DNA of 25,043 nucleotides. It comes from a virus. The notes beneath the pieces were generated by a model. That model did no database searches. It saw nothing but the letters and a program-made list of their open reading frames with translations, and had not been told where the DNA came from. Shown here one piece after another: positions 6,999 to 14,872 of the stretch (positions are counted from its first letter, which is position 1; each line of letters opens with the position of its first letter). Where the stretch lies: the IMG/VR virus record IMGVR_UViG_3300046457_000046, positions 1 through 25,043 of that record, one strand, 5' to 3'. The position numbers and the translations under genes are program-made.

Positions 6999-8009
6999 AT
7001 GATATTCTCAAAAGCAGCAGGGCTTAATGATTCCGTGTTCGGCAAGTCGCAGGAACCTATCAAAATGATGTTGACTGACCAGAAGGAAGCATTCGAGGCT
7101 GAATCCGTCATTGATAAGATATTCTGCATGGACGAAACCAGCAATTTCGCTGAAAAGTATACTTACGAAACGTCCCTCGGTGACTTCGAAGCCGTAGGGG
7201 AGCAAGGGGCTTACCCTGAATCCTCATTCCAGGAAGGTTACGCAGCTGTCATTGAGCCGGACGAATGGAAACTGCAGTTCTCCGTGACTCAGACGATGGT
7301 AGAAGACGCCAAAATGGGCAAGGTTAAGCAGAAAGCATACGGATTCATGAAATCATACCACCGTGGCCGGGAACAATTCGGTCTTGGCATCCTTAATAAC
7401 GGTACTGCTACGACAATGACATTCGGCAACAACAATAAAGTGTTCAATATCGCTGCAGCTGATGGACTGTCGTTGTTCAACACGGCGCACACATCCAAAA
7501 CTGGCGGTTATGGCACTCAATCCAACTACATTTCCAACCCATTCAGCTATGATGCCCTCTGCTTGGCCGAAGAAGCTATGCAGTACATCCGCGATGATGA
7601 TGGAAATATCATGGACGTTAGCCCGGATACGATCATCATCCCATCGAAAGCGCGTATCAAGAAGCTGGTATTTGACGCTATCGGAGCCGAAGAAGGCGCG
7701 CCAAACACTGCAAACAACTCCTTCAACTTCCAGTACGGCCGGTGGAATGTCATCATGTCGCCTTACCTTAACAATGCGTCCGGAATTACTGCAGGTACAG
7801 ACACATGGTATCTGGCTGACTCGAAGTGGATGGAAATGTACGAAGGTTTGGTCTTCCTGGATCGCATCCCGTTGAGTGTCCGTTCGTACGTGGACGAAAA
7901 AACAGACGCCAATATCATCAAAGGCCGCAGTCGGTGGATTGCTAAGCCTAACCGCTGGAACGGTATCCTGAAAGCAGATCCGGGATTGTCCGGCACCCTG
8001 TTAGCATAG
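6999..8009 (+). CDS. Major capsid protein (HK97-like fold expected)
   Basis: 336 aa, within the normal 300-400 range for HK97-fold coat proteins, directly following scaffold and decoration genes. An N-terminal segment with NDSVFGKSQEPIKMMLTDQKEAFE (helical arm) is followed by alternating strands and helices (TSLGDFEAVGEQGAYPESS, an E-loop-like region). The P-domain helix region (SYHRGREQFGLGILNNG) follows, then the DTIIIPSKARIKKLVFDAIG segment typical of the A-domain, where many coat proteins have a 'tlivpp.....a..ll' strand/helix. The C-terminus RSRWIAKPNRWNGILKADPGL is also coat-like. The ribosome binding site is AAGGGGGCG. No protease gene is visible, so capsid maturation is probably protease-independent as in P22. 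Confidence 0.85.
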   Translation: MIFSKAAGLNDSVFGKSQEPIKMMLTDQKEAFEAESVIDKIFCMDETSNFAEKYTYETSLGDFEAVGEQGAYPESSFQEGYAAVIEPDEWKLQFSVTQTMVEDAKMGKVKQKAYGFMKSYHRGREQFGLGILNNGTATTMTFGNNNKVFNIAAADGLSLFNTAHTSKTGGYGTQSNYISNPFSYDALCLAEEAMQYIRDDDGNIMDVSPDTIIIPSKARIKKLVFDAIGAEEGAPNTANNSFNFQYGRWNVIMSPYLNNASGITAGTDTWYLADSKWMEMYEGLVFLDRIPLSVRSYVDEKTDANIIKGRSRWIAKPNRWNGILKADPGLSGTLLA

Positions 8010-8019
8010 GAGGTAGCAT

Positions 8020-8340
8020 ATGGCTAGTTCAGGAACAACCAGTTATACAGGTCTAGCGCTTGGTGCGAATGACCTTTTCACGGCGGTCCTAAATGCCACA
8101 ACAACATTTGATCCAGCATCATTGACGACCTACACTGGCACAGTATCGTCCGGGATAACTGTCACCGGTGCCGCGCTTGGTGATTTTGTACTGGTATCTG
8201 CTCCTTACACTCAAGCAGGGTTAATTGCTCAAGGGTATGTGAGTGCAGCAAATACAGTAATAATCACGGTGTTCAACGCAACGGCAGGCACTGTAGACCT
8301 TGCTTCAGGTACTTGGAAAATCAAGGTGCTGAAGGGATGA
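8020..8340 (+). CDS. Small Thr/Ala-rich head-associated protein
   Basis: 106 aa with a strong ribosome binding site (AGGAGGT). Low in charge, rich in Thr, Ala, Gly and Val, and predicted all-beta (for example TTYTGTVSSGITVTGAALGDFVLVSAP and ANTVIITVFNATAGTVDLASGTWKIKV). This composition and pattern are common among small virion surface proteins encoded just after the capsid gene. I would call it a capsid decoration or head-fibre-base candidate; no specific family is claimed. Its stop overlaps the next start (ATGA). Confidence 0.6.
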   Translation: MASSGTTSYTGLALGANDLFTAVLNATTTFDPASLTTYTGTVSSGITVTGAALGDFVLVSAPYTQAGLIAQGYVSAANTVIITVFNATAGTVDLASGTWKIKVLKG

Positions 8341-8510
8341 TGGACATGCAGAAGAGTACATGGGAAGACGTGAAGAAGCGAGAAAAACTGCCGTTCCGGG
8401 GATATCAGAAAGTATCTAAGGATATGGATGAGCCCAATCGTAAAGGTGCAGAAGTATGGAATGAAATGGTCGATCGGTTGATCGAAGTCAATGAAATGAA
8501 GGACAAGTAA
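8337..8510 (+). CDS. Hypothetical protein (57 aa)
   Basis: Starts at the ATGA overlap with the previous stop; GAAGGG lies directly upstream. In-frame ATGs at 8340 and 8346 are alternatives, and a start at 8313 lacks a ribosome binding site. The product is small, charged and helical (STWEDVKKREKLPFRGYQ, EVWNEMVDRLIEVNEMKDK). Function unknown. It is followed at once by a terminator. Confidence 0.6.
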   Translation: MMDMQKSTWEDVKKREKLPFRGYQKVSKDMDEPNRKGAEVWNEMVDRLIEVNEMKDK

Positions 8511-8535
8511 GGGGGCTATCTAGCTCCCTTTTTTT
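8509..8535 (+). terminator. Rho-independent terminator in the head gene block
   Basis: AAGGGGGCT 8509-8517 pairs with AGCTCCCTT 8522-8530 (9 bp, one G-U) around a 4-nt loop, followed by seven T. It lies between co-oriented structural genes. Confidence 0.8.
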
Positions 8536-8554
8536 CTTTATAAGGAGGGATTTT

Positions 8555-8818
8555 ATGCTATTACCGCTGGAAGTTGTGGAAAAACAGGTCAGCAAGACGG
8601 ATCAGCAGCTACTGCTGCACCTCATATTGGAGCAAAAAGAAACTAACCGGTTGCTTAATCTACTTCTCAGCCAGTCTGAACCTGCTGATGTGATATCGAT
8701 AGACGAACTGAAACGCCCGGAGATCATGAAACGTGTATCTGAGTTACCTAACAAACCGCAAGGCTGGCAAAAATGGGGTACAGAAGAGATACGCAATCTA
8801 TTGAAGGAGGCTGTGTAA
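8555..8818 (+). CDS. Hypothetical helical protein (87 aa)
   Basis: The ATG at 8555 follows AAGGAGGG. The N-terminal half is a Leu-rich amphipathic helix that could form a coiled coil (TDQQLLLHLILEQKETNRLL), and the C-terminal half has ELPNKPQGWQKWGTEEIRNLL. I do not recognise the family. Leu/Gln helices of this sort are seen in phage proteins that trimerise at fibre bases. Its TAA stop shares one base with the next ATG. Confidence 0.6.
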   Translation: MLLPLEVVEKQVSKTDQQLLLHLILEQKETNRLLNLLLSQSEPADVISIDELKRPEIMKRVSELPNKPQGWQKWGTEEIRNLLKEAV

Positions 8819-9110
8819 TGAGCCGTGGGATATACACCAGTCCGAAACATACCGCCGTGACCGTAGGTACCGGCACAACATTGGCGCTTGCTGCTAACAC
8901 GGGTTGCCAGACAAGAGTGTTTGTAAATGACAGTGATGAGGCTATCTATCTATCATTCAATGCATCTGCTGTGCTGAACGCCGGGATTCGTCTTAATGCC
9001 AATGGCGGCAGTTATGAGATGGCTGAGAAGTTTGGAAATCTCTATCAAGGCGTGGTAAACGCAATTAGTACATCCGGCAGTAAGAAACTATTGGTGACGG
9101 AGGGATCATA

Positions 9111-9111
<1 letters not shown>
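8818..9111 (+). CDS. Small beta-rich virion protein (97 aa)
   Basis: Start ATG 8818 is chosen because AAGGAGGC is correctly placed; a longer reading from 8773 has no ribosome binding site. The protein has the pattern [56 protein letters not shown], a beta sandwich-like sequence found in small phage surface proteins that describe 'value or default' beta domains. It is probably a head or tail decoration protein (inference). It overlaps the collagen-like gene by one base (TAGTG). Confidence 0.6.
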
Positions 9112-9734
<623 letters not shown>

Positions 9735-9745
9735 GGAGGTGTCCC

Positions 9746-10357
9746 ATGTTAGTACAAGAAGTAGTGGAGGAGATCATCGAGAAACTACCGGAAAACACTG
9801 CCCCTGTGGTATCCATCCTTCGGAAAATAACACAGACTCGTGACCGTTTTTTGCGCAATATGAGCGCCTCTCAAATGCAGTCAGAAACTCTCAACCAAGC
9901 ATTTGATGTAACTGTAGGAGAATCATTATTCAGCCTCATATGCCCTCCTGGTAACGTCACAGAAGTGGTTATACGTCACGCCATCTACAACAATCAGACG
10001 TTTAATGATGATGCCAGAGACTGGCGCAGGATTCCCCTCAGACACTTCAATGAAAACGAAAAGGGCCCATTCTTCTATTTTGTATCCGGTCAACTCGGCA
10101 TATACCCCCCACCTGAGTACGACACATTTTATGGGATCAAGATTTTTTACACCACCGTATTAGGCGAACTGACGATGGACGACCTGGATAATGGTACTGG
10201 ATTTGACCCAGACTTTGACATGCTCTTAGTGTATGGAGTCCTGAAGGACATGCAGCCAAGTAACGAGGCATTCGAACTGCGATATCAGCAGATTTACTCC
10301 GAATACCGCAGAGCAACGAACGATTACGAAAAATTTGTTGTCCAGGAAAGTTGGTGA
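9746..10357 (+). CDS. Head-tail adaptor protein, first copy
   Basis: 203 aa with a strong AAGGAGGTG site. The layout is an N-terminal helix, a beta-rich centre with GQLGIYPPPEYDTFYGIKIFYTTV, then the C-terminal segment DPDFDMLLVYGVLKDMQPSNEAFELRYQQIYSEYRRA. The Tyr-rich C-terminal helix after a 'd.D..ivyG...d' motif is characteristic of podoviral gp4/gp11-type and SPP1-type adaptors that dock under the portal. A second protein with the same plan is at 14309. Whether both are adaptors, or one is an adaptor and one a tail accessory protein, cannot be settled from sequence. Confidence 0.6.
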   Translation: MLVQEVVEEIIEKLPENTAPVVSILRKITQTRDRFLRNMSASQMQSETLNQAFDVTVGESLFSLICPPGNVTEVVIRHAIYNNQTFNDDARDWRRIPLRHFNENEKGPFFYFVSGQLGIYPPPEYDTFYGIKIFYTTVLGELTMDDLDNGTGFDPDFDMLLVYGVLKDMQPSNEAFELRYQQIYSEYRRATNDYEKFVVQESW

Positions 10358-10361
10358 TAAC

Positions 10362-12263
10362 ATGACAATTCCATTTCCGTGGAGACCAGACACCACACCC
10401 CCCATAGCAGCAGAAGATGATTCACGGTACGAGACACCGGGCGGGGCCGCAAACAAGATCGAGCAAGCGCTGGAGGATGCCAAGGAGTACACAGACGCTG
10501 AGCTGCTGTCGTACGTAGCGCAGACACTCAACCTCGCGGACGACTCTGTTACGCGTCCTAAGATTGCGCCGGGTGCGGTGGGAGCTACAGAGATTGACCC
10601 ATCGCTGCTGGATTACACTACGGACATTGCGGTGGCGGCGAAGTTTAATGAGGTTGATGCGCAGTTGGCGGATATTGCGAATGTGGAAAACTACGAATTG
10701 AATAGTAAGAAGAGGGAAAAGAGTGCGGTGGTAACGTTCATTACCGATGACGGGAATCAAACAGACATCAGTCGGTTTAAGCCTATCTTTGATGCTGAAG
10801 GTGTTCCATGCGTATCCGCCATTATCCCGACGAGAGTAGGAACTATCGGTCATATGACTCTAGCAAACCTGAAAATGCTTGAGGCGGCAGGTTGGGAGAT
10901 GGCTTCCCACACATACACCCATGAGCATCTCGCGGAGCTGAGTGACCAAGACTCAGAGAATGAAATTAAATTAGCTATGGACTGGTTTGCAGCTAATGGG
11001 CTAAGGGTCGAAAGTCTTTGTTATCCTTACGGAAGTTGGAGTGACCGCGAAAAGGTATACACCAGAAGGTACAACCGGAGCGCGAGAACCTCTGATCGCG
11101 GAATCAACGTAGCCCCAATAGAAACGTATCAATTGAAGTCCGTTGTTCTCGGTGAGGAAACGGGTATAGAGCCGGAAAGTGGACTTGAGAAGAATTCACT
11201 GGAATACTACAAGTATTGGGTGGATAAGGCATTTGCTAATAACGGATGGCTTATATTCCTGACTCACTCATGGGCGATGGACCCGACTCAGCTAGACTTC
11301 ATGCAGGAAACAATCCAATACATCAAGTCCAAGAGCATGGATATCATAACGATGAATCAAGCGTTAAATAGGTATGGAAACATCGTTGATGTCGGGAATT
11401 TTAATAAGAACTCGGTAGAAAGTCAGCACTTTGTAATTGGATCTGATGGATCTATTAGCTCTGCTGGATCTAATACGATCTACACCGGCTATAATACCTA
11501 TACTGCCACCGACACAATAGACAAATTTGAGAACAGCAAGATATCCATTACTGAAATACGCACATCCGGTGCGGCTACGTTTCCAGAAGCCAAAGCCGGA
11601 ACGCTATACACCTATAAAATGTCCGTCGATGATTATTTCGGATATCAGGAGTATAAAATCGCTCAGAAGAACTCGAAGTACATTCGATACGCACGGGTAG
11701 ACAAGACTTGGACAGCCTGGGAGTACGAGAATGCTCACATCGTTTTAAGTCAGAACTCAGTAAATAACGCCTCGCTCTCTACGGATTTTCCTGACGATAC
11801 CATCTCTGTGGTGAATGTCGGTACATCATTTGCAAGTGGGCTTCCTGAGAATAAAGCCGGAACGCTGACGACTTATAAGCTCGGAACTGATAAAGGCTTT
11901 TTCAAGCAGGAGTATTCAGTTTACGCATCCAACAATAAGTATATTCGGTACTGCAACTCAGGTGATGGCACTTGGCAACCATGGATTAAAATAACGACTT
12001 CGGTCATTACCGCGCAGAATGCATTCTTGGCTTCGAGCGCCTACACTGCATTTGAAAATGAGAAGATCACGTATACAAAGGTGACCAACGCCAGCGCCAG
12101 TGGATTTCCGGAAACAAAAGGCGGGATGCTCATTACTCATCGCTTAGCAGAATTAGGTTATGTTTTTCAAGAGTACCATATTTACGGCTCTTGGAACGTC
12201 TATAAGAGGTATGTGGACGAAGCTGGAAGTTGGAGCGCGTGGAAATCTTTTACTATGGCTTAA
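10362..12263 (+). CDS. Tail fibre/spike with polysaccharide deacetylase (NodB) domain
   Basis: 633 aa from ATG 10362. Layout: N-terminal anchor (residues 1-40, SRYETPGGAANK) shared with the SGNH protein at 13133; helical linker to about 120; NodB deacetylase domain about 121-340 with TDDG (D129, D130), H-T-Y-T-H (H183, H187), CYPYGSW (220-226) and LTHSW (H302). The Asp-His-His metal site and catalytic Asp are present, so it is probably active on N-acetylated surface glycan. The C-terminal ~260 residues contain three ~80-residue repeats (about 375-455, 465-545, 550-632), each with xGTLxTYxL...QEY...KYIRY...W.W, like pyocin-knob receptor-binding domains. It likely removes acetyl groups from host polysaccharide during attachment. 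Confidence 0.88.
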   Translation: MTIPFPWRPDTTPPIAAEDDSRYETPGGAANKIEQALEDAKEYTDAELLSYVAQTLNLADDSVTRPKIAPGAVGATEIDPSLLDYTTDIAVAAKFNEVDAQLADIANVENYELNSKKREKSAVVTFITDDGNQTDISRFKPIFDAEGVPCVSAIIPTRVGTIGHMTLANLKMLEAAGWEMASHTYTHEHLAELSDQDSENEIKLAMDWFAANGLRVESLCYPYGSWSDREKVYTRRYNRSARTSDRGINVAPIETYQLKSVVLGEETGIEPESGLEKNSLEYYKYWVDKAFANNGWLIFLTHSWAMDPTQLDFMQETIQYIKSKSMDIITMNQALNRYGNIVDVGNFNKNSVESQHFVIGSDGSISSAGSNTIYTGYNTYTATDTIDKFENSKISITEIRTSGAATFPEAKAGTLYTYKMSVDDYFGYQEYKIAQKNSKYIRYARVDKTWTAWEYENAHIVLSQNSVNNASLSTDFPDDTISVVNVGTSFASGLPENKAGTLTTYKLGTDKGFFKQEYSVYASNNKYIRYCNSGDGTWQPWIKITTSVITAQNAFLASSAYTAFENEKITYTKVTNASASGFPETKGGMLITHRLAELGYVFQEYHIYGSWNVYKRYVDEAGSWSAWKSFTMA

Positions 12264-12274
12264 GCGAAATAAAG

Positions 12275-12318
12275 GATTCCCCCTTGTTATATTGAATAAA
12301 AATAGAAAAGGGGGAATC
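12275..12318 (+). promoter_or_regulatory. Hairpin masking the ribosome binding site of the 245-aa gene
   Basis: GATTCCCCCTT 12275-12285 is perfectly complementary to AAGGGGGAATC 12308-12318 (11 bp, 22-nt loop). The right arm is the ribosome binding site of the ATG at 12323. No T-run follows, so it is not a terminator. It would block translation from transcripts that include the left arm, and allow it only if unfolded or if transcription starts inside the loop. Confidence 0.75.
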
Positions 12319-12322
12319 GTAA

Positions 12323-13060
12323 ATGAGGAAGTCGGACATAGCTGAACTACTCGTGGAAGTTGAAGGAATTATAGAAACATTAGAGTACCAGAGGACAATG
12401 GCTAATGTGAAATTAGATATATTGGAAGTTTCAAAACCCAAGGTGAAATCCTGTCTTGAGCATTTAAGGAGTTGCTTGGAATATGCAGCACACGACGTTT
12501 ACGACAAGGTCTACAAAGATAATGACGGCAAAACAAATGAGCAGCGAGAGAGAATGAAAATATACTTTCCTTATGGTAAAAACCTAGGTGATTTCCATTC
12601 CAACTTAGGCAGAAGCTTTAAGGATCTAAAAACTAAGAACAAGGAAATATATGAATTGATTTTATCAATACAATCATTCAATAGTCGTACTTCTTGGTTA
12701 TATGACATTTGCAATATAACAAACAAAATAAAACACGTCGAGCAAAGAAAGCAAGATAGAGTTTCTATGAGAACAGTAAATATGTCAAATGCCTTTAATC
12801 TAAATTTTACAAAAGGAAGCAATACCAATATATTCATCTCCGGAAATATTATTAACGGGGTAAAGCAAAACTCTGATGTTATAATTGATCGTGGACAAGT
12901 CAGGAACAATATTCTTGTGGACAGAGGATTGCTCGAAGTGGTTGATTGGACTGACTTCGTTTTTAAGAATAGCAAAATAAAAGTTCTGGAATTAATAAGG
13001 AGTTCTCTTGAAAATATTAAAGCATTTTCACATGAAATGTATATTATATTAGATTGCTGA
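12323..13060 (+). CDS. AT-rich accessory gene of unknown function (245 aa)
   Basis: Start ATG 12323 follows AAGGGGGAA, which lies in a hairpin. The gene is clearly AT-richer than its neighbours and separates two fibre genes, typical of a recently acquired 'moron'. The N-terminal half (residues 1-135) is helical. The stretch around residues 43-62 (CLEHLRSCLEYAAHDVYDKV) resembles the first helices of HEPN-type or 'LRSALDHLA' hypothetical proteins, but no R-X4-6-H motif is visible, so I do not call HEPN. A beta-rich segment (about 145-200, LNFTKGSNTNIFISGNIING) and a final helix follow. No membrane segment or signal is seen. It has no obvious structural role; superinfection exclusion or anti-phage activity is a guess from context. 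Confidence 0.7.
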   Translation: MRKSDIAELLVEVEGIIETLEYQRTMANVKLDILEVSKPKVKSCLEHLRSCLEYAAHDVYDKVYKDNDGKTNEQRERMKIYFPYGKNLGDFHSNLGRSFKDLKTKNKEIYELILSIQSFNSRTSWLYDICNITNKIKHVEQRKQDRVSMRTVNMSNAFNLNFTKGSNTNIFISGNIINGVKQNSDVIIDRGQVRNNILVDRGLLEVVDWTDFVFKNSKIKVLELIRSSLENIKAFSHEMYIILDC

Positions 13061-13132
13061 TTCGCATACGGACCATACTGCGCACCACCACGCCCTCACT
13101 AGAGGGCTATTAACATTGAAAGGAGGCCAACC

Positions 13133-14296
13133 ATGACACTACCATGGCGCGGCACCACGCCGGAGATAGCGAACGAGGTTGACAGTCGGTACGAAACGCC
13201 GGGAGGCGCACAGAACAAGGTGGATACGGCGTATTACGCACTATTGCACCTGCTGAAGCTTGCGGTAACGGGCCTTAGTGACGGATCAGAGGCGGCGATA
13301 GCGCGGTACAGTACGCCGTATGGGACTACGTACGATTGGCTGAAGGATCGGCTGGATGCAGCAGATACAAGAGAAAAGGACTCCACCTATTTGTACGCTA
13401 AAAAAGTAATCGTCTTTGGAGACAGTATAAGCGCAGGACAAGATACTTTTATACCTTGGACAGTTCCCTTTTACGAGTACATGCAGTCAGTCAATGGAAC
13501 ATTTACAAACAAGGCTATCGGTGGAAATGACATTGCAATGACAACGACGATCATCGAAAGCGTGACTGATTTAAACAGTTATGATATTTGTATCGTTATG
13601 ATTGGTACGAACAACATCAATGGAACCGTAAAACAAACCATGGATGATGCAAATGAAATGTACAATGCTTTTGAAAATTACACGGGTGATTTATATGTGG
13701 TCACTCCATTTCACCGAGAAATAGAAGTTGGTGGTGCTGGGTATCAGTGTTTATCTCAAATCAGCAACGCATTATACAGCACATTCAGCCAGCGTTGGAA
13801 GGTTGTCAATGGTTATGATGCGGGTTATTTAGAACTTTATGATGCTGTTCATCCAACCACAGAATCCAGCAAAAAGATAAATGAATGGATTATCAAAATG
13901 ATTAACGGACAAAACGTTCACTACACGTGCGGGTTGTTCAAATATGTTCATCTTCCGGTAACTTCGGCTACTGCTGATGTTGTTTTAGCCAAAGGGCTTA
14001 TCACCTCTGTAACAGGTTGTGAACACTATTTAACCATAGACTGCCCAACAACTACCGAAGGCATCCAAGTTATCAATTTAAACTACGGAACTTGCGTGGA
14101 TAGTTGGCTCAGTAACACATTGTATACGCAGTATACAGGCGTAGCAATGGAACAACCTTCTGGCATTCCAATACCCGTTGTCTTTAAAAACGAATCTGGC
14201 GTTAGGCAGGTCACATTTAATGGATCAGCAGGAAAAGTATACAGAATAACACTTATAGTCAACGTTCCCAATACTCAAATTGATAAAGAAATATAA
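13133..14296 (+). CDS. Tail fibre/spike with SGNH (GDSL) hydrolase domain
   Basis: 387 aa; ribosome binding site AAAGGAGGC. Residues 1-30 (DSRYETPGGAQNK) are the same anchor as in the deacetylase protein at 10362. The SGNH hydrolase domain runs about 90-265: block I GDSIS with catalytic Ser98; block II Gly in AIGGND (about 130); block III GTNN with Asn160; block V DAVHPT with Asp237 and His240. All four catalytic blocks are present. SGNH domains on phage spikes usually act as esterases that remove O-acetyl or other acyl groups from surface glycans. The C-terminal ~120 residues are beta-rich and probably a trimerisation or binding domain. Base composition drops sharply in G+C after about 13380, at the anchor/enzyme boundary. 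Confidence 0.87.
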   Translation: MTLPWRGTTPEIANEVDSRYETPGGAQNKVDTAYYALLHLLKLAVTGLSDGSEAAIARYSTPYGTTYDWLKDRLDAADTREKDSTYLYAKKVIVFGDSISAGQDTFIPWTVPFYEYMQSVNGTFTNKAIGGNDIAMTTTIIESVTDLNSYDICIVMIGTNNINGTVKQTMDDANEMYNAFENYTGDLYVVTPFHREIEVGGAGYQCLSQISNALYSTFSQRWKVVNGYDAGYLELYDAVHPTTESSKKINEWIIKMINGQNVHYTCGLFKYVHLPVTSATADVVLAKGLITSVTGCEHYLTIDCPTTTEGIQVINLNYGTCVDSWLSNTLYTQYTGVAMEQPSGIPIPVVFKNESGVRQVTFNGSAGKVYRITLIVNVPNTQIDKEI

Positions 14297-14765
14297 GGTG
14301 GTGAACGTATGAACTTACAATCCATCATAAGTGAAGCGGATATTCTTGTTCCCAATGAAGTTGATACAGGGGATAAATTAATCGTTTTAGATTCACTGAA
14401 TAGGGACTTTTTCAACGTGGTCAAGATTCCGCGAGTTGCACCGTTTACGCCTGTTAAAGATCAAGCAACTTACACATTGCCGACAGATGTTAGGCTTAAA
14501 AATATCGACTTAATCATGTGCGGTGTAATCAAATACAAAGAACTGATGCCGAACACTCCAAACCCATTGCAGAACACCTTCACCTTTGATGATTCAACGT
14601 ATTTGCTCACGCTTCGACCAGCACCGTATCAGGCGGGCTTACAAGCCATTGTGCGTTACAATCGAATTGCGACAACGACATTTGAATTCAGTAATTTATT
14701 AGCTACGCCAGATTCACCTTTAGAATATCATTATAGCCTAGTGATTGGGCTTGCATCATACCTCG
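13380..14765. other. AT-richer imported segment (mosaic block)
   Basis: By eye, G+C is clearly lower from about 13380 to about 14765 than in the flanking parts of the same genes. The left edge falls at the anchor/enzyme boundary of the SGNH fibre and the right edge inside the second adaptor gene. This is compatible with a recombination exchange of the fibre enzyme and part of the adaptor together. Confidence 0.45.
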
Positions 14766-14872
14766 CTGCTGCCATGGACGACATGGGCAAGGCGGCAACC
14801 TACGAGAGCCAGTACCTCGCCGTATGGGCGCAGGCGGCGACACAATATGCAGGGGTGACTGCTAATGGTTAA
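14309..14872 (+). CDS. Head-tail adaptor-like protein, second copy
   Basis: 187 aa with site AAGGTGGTG. Same plan as the 203-aa protein at 9746: N-terminal helices, then FTPVKDQATYTLPTDVRLKNIDLI, a strand ending YLLTLRPAP, a Tyr-containing strand IVRYNRIA, and the C-terminal helical pair (EYHYSLVIGLASYLAAAMDDMGKAATYESQYLAVWAQAA). This fits adaptor/tail-completion proteins of podoviruses. It is AT-rich up to about 14765 and GC-rich after, suggesting a recombination junction inside the gene. It overlaps the next gene by 8 nt. Confidence 0.55.
   Translation: MNLQSIISEADILVPNEVDTGDKLIVLDSLNRDFFNVVKIPRVAPFTPVKDQATYTLPTDVRLKNIDLIMCGVIKYKELMPNTPNPLQNTFTFDDSTYLLTLRPAPYQAGLQAIVRYNRIATTTFEFSNLLATPDSPLEYHYSLVIGLASYLAAAMDDMGKAATYESQYLAVWAQAATQYAGVTANG

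Noticed and set aside
8773-8817. ATG 8773 as start of the 97-aa protein
   Set aside because: It lies deep in the previous gene without a ribosome binding site; ATG 8818 has AAGGAGGC at the right distance.
13092-13107. GCCCTC/GAGGGC hairpin after the 245-aa gene as a terminator
   Set aside because: The stem is 6 bp and no T-run follows.
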